Shown piece by piece: positions 6,364 to 7,177 of a stretch of 7,177 bases of DNA. This stretch comes from Mariprofundus sp. (lineage in GTDB: Bacteria; Pseudomonadota; Zetaproteobacteria; Mariprofundales; Mariprofundaceae). Below the pieces are notes generated by a model. It was not told where the DNA came from. It ran no database searches and was given only the letters and a program-made list of their open reading frames with translations. Position 1 is the stretch's first letter, and every line of letters begins with the position of its first letter. A program made the translations under genes and the position numbers. The DNA lies in contig JAJFLF010000046.1 of assembly GCA_021772845.1 (NCBI GenBank), positions 1 through 7,177 of the forward strand, in the 5' to 3' direction.

Positions 6364-6583
6364 TTATCCGCCACCACAGCCTCCGCCGCCACACATCGGC
6401 ATTGGAGAACATGGTGCATTGCCACAAGCACTGTCCGGTGCTCCGTGACCAACAGCATGGGCCGAAATCAGCTTCTGCAATTGATCGCTCGAACATGCTT
6501 TAAAACAACGGTTTCATCCTGTTTCATCACCAGTGTTTCAAAACGATGCTTACAGGCTTTACACTGAAATTCATAATTGGCAT
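6364..6583 (-). pseudogene. FmdB-type zinc-ribbon protein gene broken by two frameshifts
   Basis: On the minus strand an ATG at 6583 with AAGGTGG five bases upstream begins Met-Pro, as in FmdB-family small zinc-ribbon proteins. The expected Tyr-Glu-Phe continues one frame off. From 6575 the shifted frame reads YEFQCKACKHRFETLVMKQ, the family's first half with its first CxxC, then hits TGA at 6470-6468. From about 6495 a third frame continues with CSSDQLQKLISAHAVG and a Cys/Gly-rich end (PMPMCGGGGCGGG) to TAA at 6364. Both changes are explained by loss of one base, near 6574-6577 and in or near 6496-6511, each beside a short T run. Repaired length would be about 72 residues. Function in the family is unclear (putative regulator or metal binding). 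Since codons on both sides of each break remain sensible, decay is recent or these are base-calling errors in homopolymers. Confidence 0.75.
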
Positions 6584-6623
6584 GTGCACCACCTTCCCTG
6601 CCCCTGCGATCGAGACGATCTAT

Positions 6624-6633
6624 TCGGATCCGA
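6624..6633. other. 10-base perfect palindrome upstream of the fmdB-like gene
   Basis: TCGGATCCGA is self-complementary and lies about 40 bases upstream of the fmdB-like start. It could be an operator half-site pair, or chance. Confidence 0.2.
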
Positions 6634-6698
6634 GTCTAAACAAAACGCATGATTTTTTCAGTTCAGCCAAACACCTCCCTCACAATAAAATATGAACC

Positions 6699-6844
6699 GT
6701 TGTTTTTAAAGGGATTTATTTAATCCCTGTTTTTAAGCATATTATCTGTTGTAAGTCTCAAAGCCTGAAAGAAGCCCCTTTTTCGACTCTCGCCACAACG
6801 TTGTACACAGCTTGTGTGCACAAACCAAATAGCATTATTTCACA
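6699..6844 (+). repeat. Diverged direct repeat, copy B (upstream of tRNA-Lys)
   Basis: Partner of the repeat at 4824-4970, same orientation. Shared blocks are TTAAGCA (6733), TGTTGTAAGTC (6747), CTGAAA (6765), ACTCT (6786), CCACAA (6793) and TACACAG (6804). Copy B has TTGTACACA (6801-6809) where copy A has the DnaA-box-like TTATACACA. It also has a perfect palindrome ACAACGTTGT (6795-6804) and TTGTGTGCACAA (6812-6823), which pairs with TTGTACACA apart from a two-base bulge. So the inverted repeat of copy A is kept in altered form. It ends about 100 bases before tRNA-Lys. Confidence 0.65.
6710..6728 (+). terminator. Hairpin with T tail inside repeat copy B
   Basis: AGGGATT (6710-6716), a 5-base loop and AATCCCT (6722-6728) form a perfect 7-bp stem, followed by GTTTTT on the plus strand. 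It resembles a weak intrinsic terminator that could stop read-through from rsgA before the tRNA. The matching part of copy A does not form this hairpin. Confidence 0.4.
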
Positions 6845-6901
6845 AGTAGCCAACCTATCAGAACAGTGAATATGGCCATCAAGTGGTGAATGAAATTTAT
6901 C

Positions 6902-6936
6902 TTGGCAAACAGAAAAAAAACACTACAGTGCGCCGC
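6902..6936 (+). promoter_or_regulatory. Candidate tRNA-Lys promoter with GC-rich discriminator
   Basis: TTGGCA (6902-6907), a 16-base A-rich spacer and TACAGT (6924-6929, 4 of 6) are followed by GCGCCGC. A GC-rich stretch after the -10 is typical of stable-RNA promoters under stringent control. Transcription would start a few bases before the mature tRNA at 6943. Confidence 0.5.
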
Positions 6937-6942
6937 ATAAAT

Positions 6943-7018
6943 GCACCTATAGCTCAGTTGGTAGAGTAGCGGACTTTTAATCCGTGGGCCCTTGGTTCGA
7001 GTCCAAGTGGGTGCACCA
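6943..7018 (+). tRNA. tRNA-Lys (anticodon UUU)
   Basis: A complete 76-base cloverleaf. The acceptor stem is GCACCTA with TGGGTGC (one G-U pair), the D arm has GCTC/GAGT with a G-U closing pair, and the anticodon stem GCGGA/TCCGT holds loop CTTTTAA. The T arm is CTTGG-TTCGAGT-CCAAG. The anticodon TTT at 6976-6978 reads the lysine codons AAA and AAG. The discriminator is A and the CCA end is encoded (7016-7018). The variable loop has five bases. It is followed five bases later by a strong terminator, so the gene appears to be transcribed alone from the promoter just upstream. Confidence 0.97.
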
Positions 7019-7022
7019 TCTC

Positions 7023-7055
7023 AAGGAGTCACGAGAAATCGTGGCTCCTTTTTTT
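7023..7055 (+). terminator. Intrinsic terminator of tRNA-Lys
   Basis: A 12-bp stem, AAGGAGTCACGA (7023-7034) with TCGTGGCTCCTT (7039-7050) and one G-U pair, has a GAAA tetraloop and runs into seven T residues (7049-7055). This is a textbook rho-independent terminator five bases after the tRNA. Confidence 0.93.
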
Positions 7056-7087
7056 GATACCTGAAGATTCGCCATGGTTAGGAATTA

Positions 7088-7177
7088 TTACCGTTTGTTG
7101 ACATACAGAGTCATTTTTTCCACTGACACATCATACCTTTGTGCATGAAATCCTTGATATATAACAAATCTCACTTT
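7088..7177 (-). CDS. Possible 3' end of an unidentified gene, cut by window edge
   Basis: The minus strand is open from the window edge to a TAA at 7090-7088, giving 29 residues that end YDVSVEKMTLYVNKR. The composition looks protein-like, with charged and aromatic residues well mixed, but the stretch is too short for identification and an open frame of this size can occur by chance. If real, the gene converges on tRNA-Lys. I see no integrase motif, although a tRNA 3' end is a common integration site. Confidence 0.25.
   Translation of the reverse strand, partial: KVRFVIYQGFHAQRYDVSVEKMTLYVNKR

Noticed and set aside
6468..6577. Short intact gene in the middle frame of the fmdB-like region
   Set aside because: That frame has no ATG, GTG or TTG start between an upstream stop and the conserved zinc-ribbon residues, so it is a fragment of the broken gene.
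4824..6844. Composite transposon flanked by the two repeat copies
   Set aside because: The copies are noncoding and strongly diverged, there is no transposase or target-site duplication, and rsgA is a housekeeping gene.
7098..7103. Perfect TTGACA -35 box
   Set aside because: No acceptable -10 lies 15-19 bases downstream, and there is no gene start nearby in the window.

Overview
The window is a chromosomal segment of a Gram-negative bacterium, most likely a gamma- or zetaproteobacterium. This rests on a PpnN-type nucleosidase, a KefB/KefC-like antiporter with an RCK domain, a periplasmic ComEA-type protein, an outer-membrane-type lipoprotein signal, Shine-Dalgarno sites and a tRNA with encoded CCA. 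The phylum assignment is inference. The genes are mostly housekeeping and monocistronic, with wide intergenic regions. No phage, transposon or CRISPR array is visible.

Left part (1-2156), all on the minus strand: the 5' two-fifths or so of ppnN, cut by the window edge; an unrecognised 244-residue lipoprotein; and an unrecognised, very acidic protein with one membrane segment. A divergent intergenic region (2157-2448) separates these from a plus-strand CPA2 cation/proton antiporter. Its best start is the ATG at 2449, not the upstream ATG at 2428. The antiporter converges on a small minus-strand comEA-like gene, and the gap between them holds two perfect 8-bp-stem inverted repeats.

Right part (4552-7177): a 604-base gap leads to rsgA, the ribosome-assembly GTPase, on the plus strand. 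On the minus strand behind it is a short zinc-ribbon gene of the FmdB type. It is readable only if two single-base frameshifts are allowed, so it is a pseudogene or a sequencing artefact. Next come a tRNA-Lys(UUU) with a plausible promoter and a strong intrinsic terminator, and at the edge what may be the 3' end of another minus-strand gene.

The most unusual structure is a diverged direct repeat of about 147 bases, at 4824-4970 and 6699-6844. The copies align almost without gaps at roughly 70% identity by hand count and share DnaA-box-like 9-mers and a small inverted repeat. They bracket rsgA and the broken fmdB-like gene, and each lies upstream of a plus-strand translation-related gene (rsgA, tRNA-Lys). 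I do not recognise the element.

The genes do not form one pathway. PpnN (nucleotide salvage) and RsgA (30S maturation) belong to families known as (p)ppGpp targets. The antiporter handles K+/pH homeostasis and ComEA handles DNA uptake. I see no convincing new defence or mobile system; the noteworthy points are the repeat pair, the broken fmdB and the two orphan envelope proteins.
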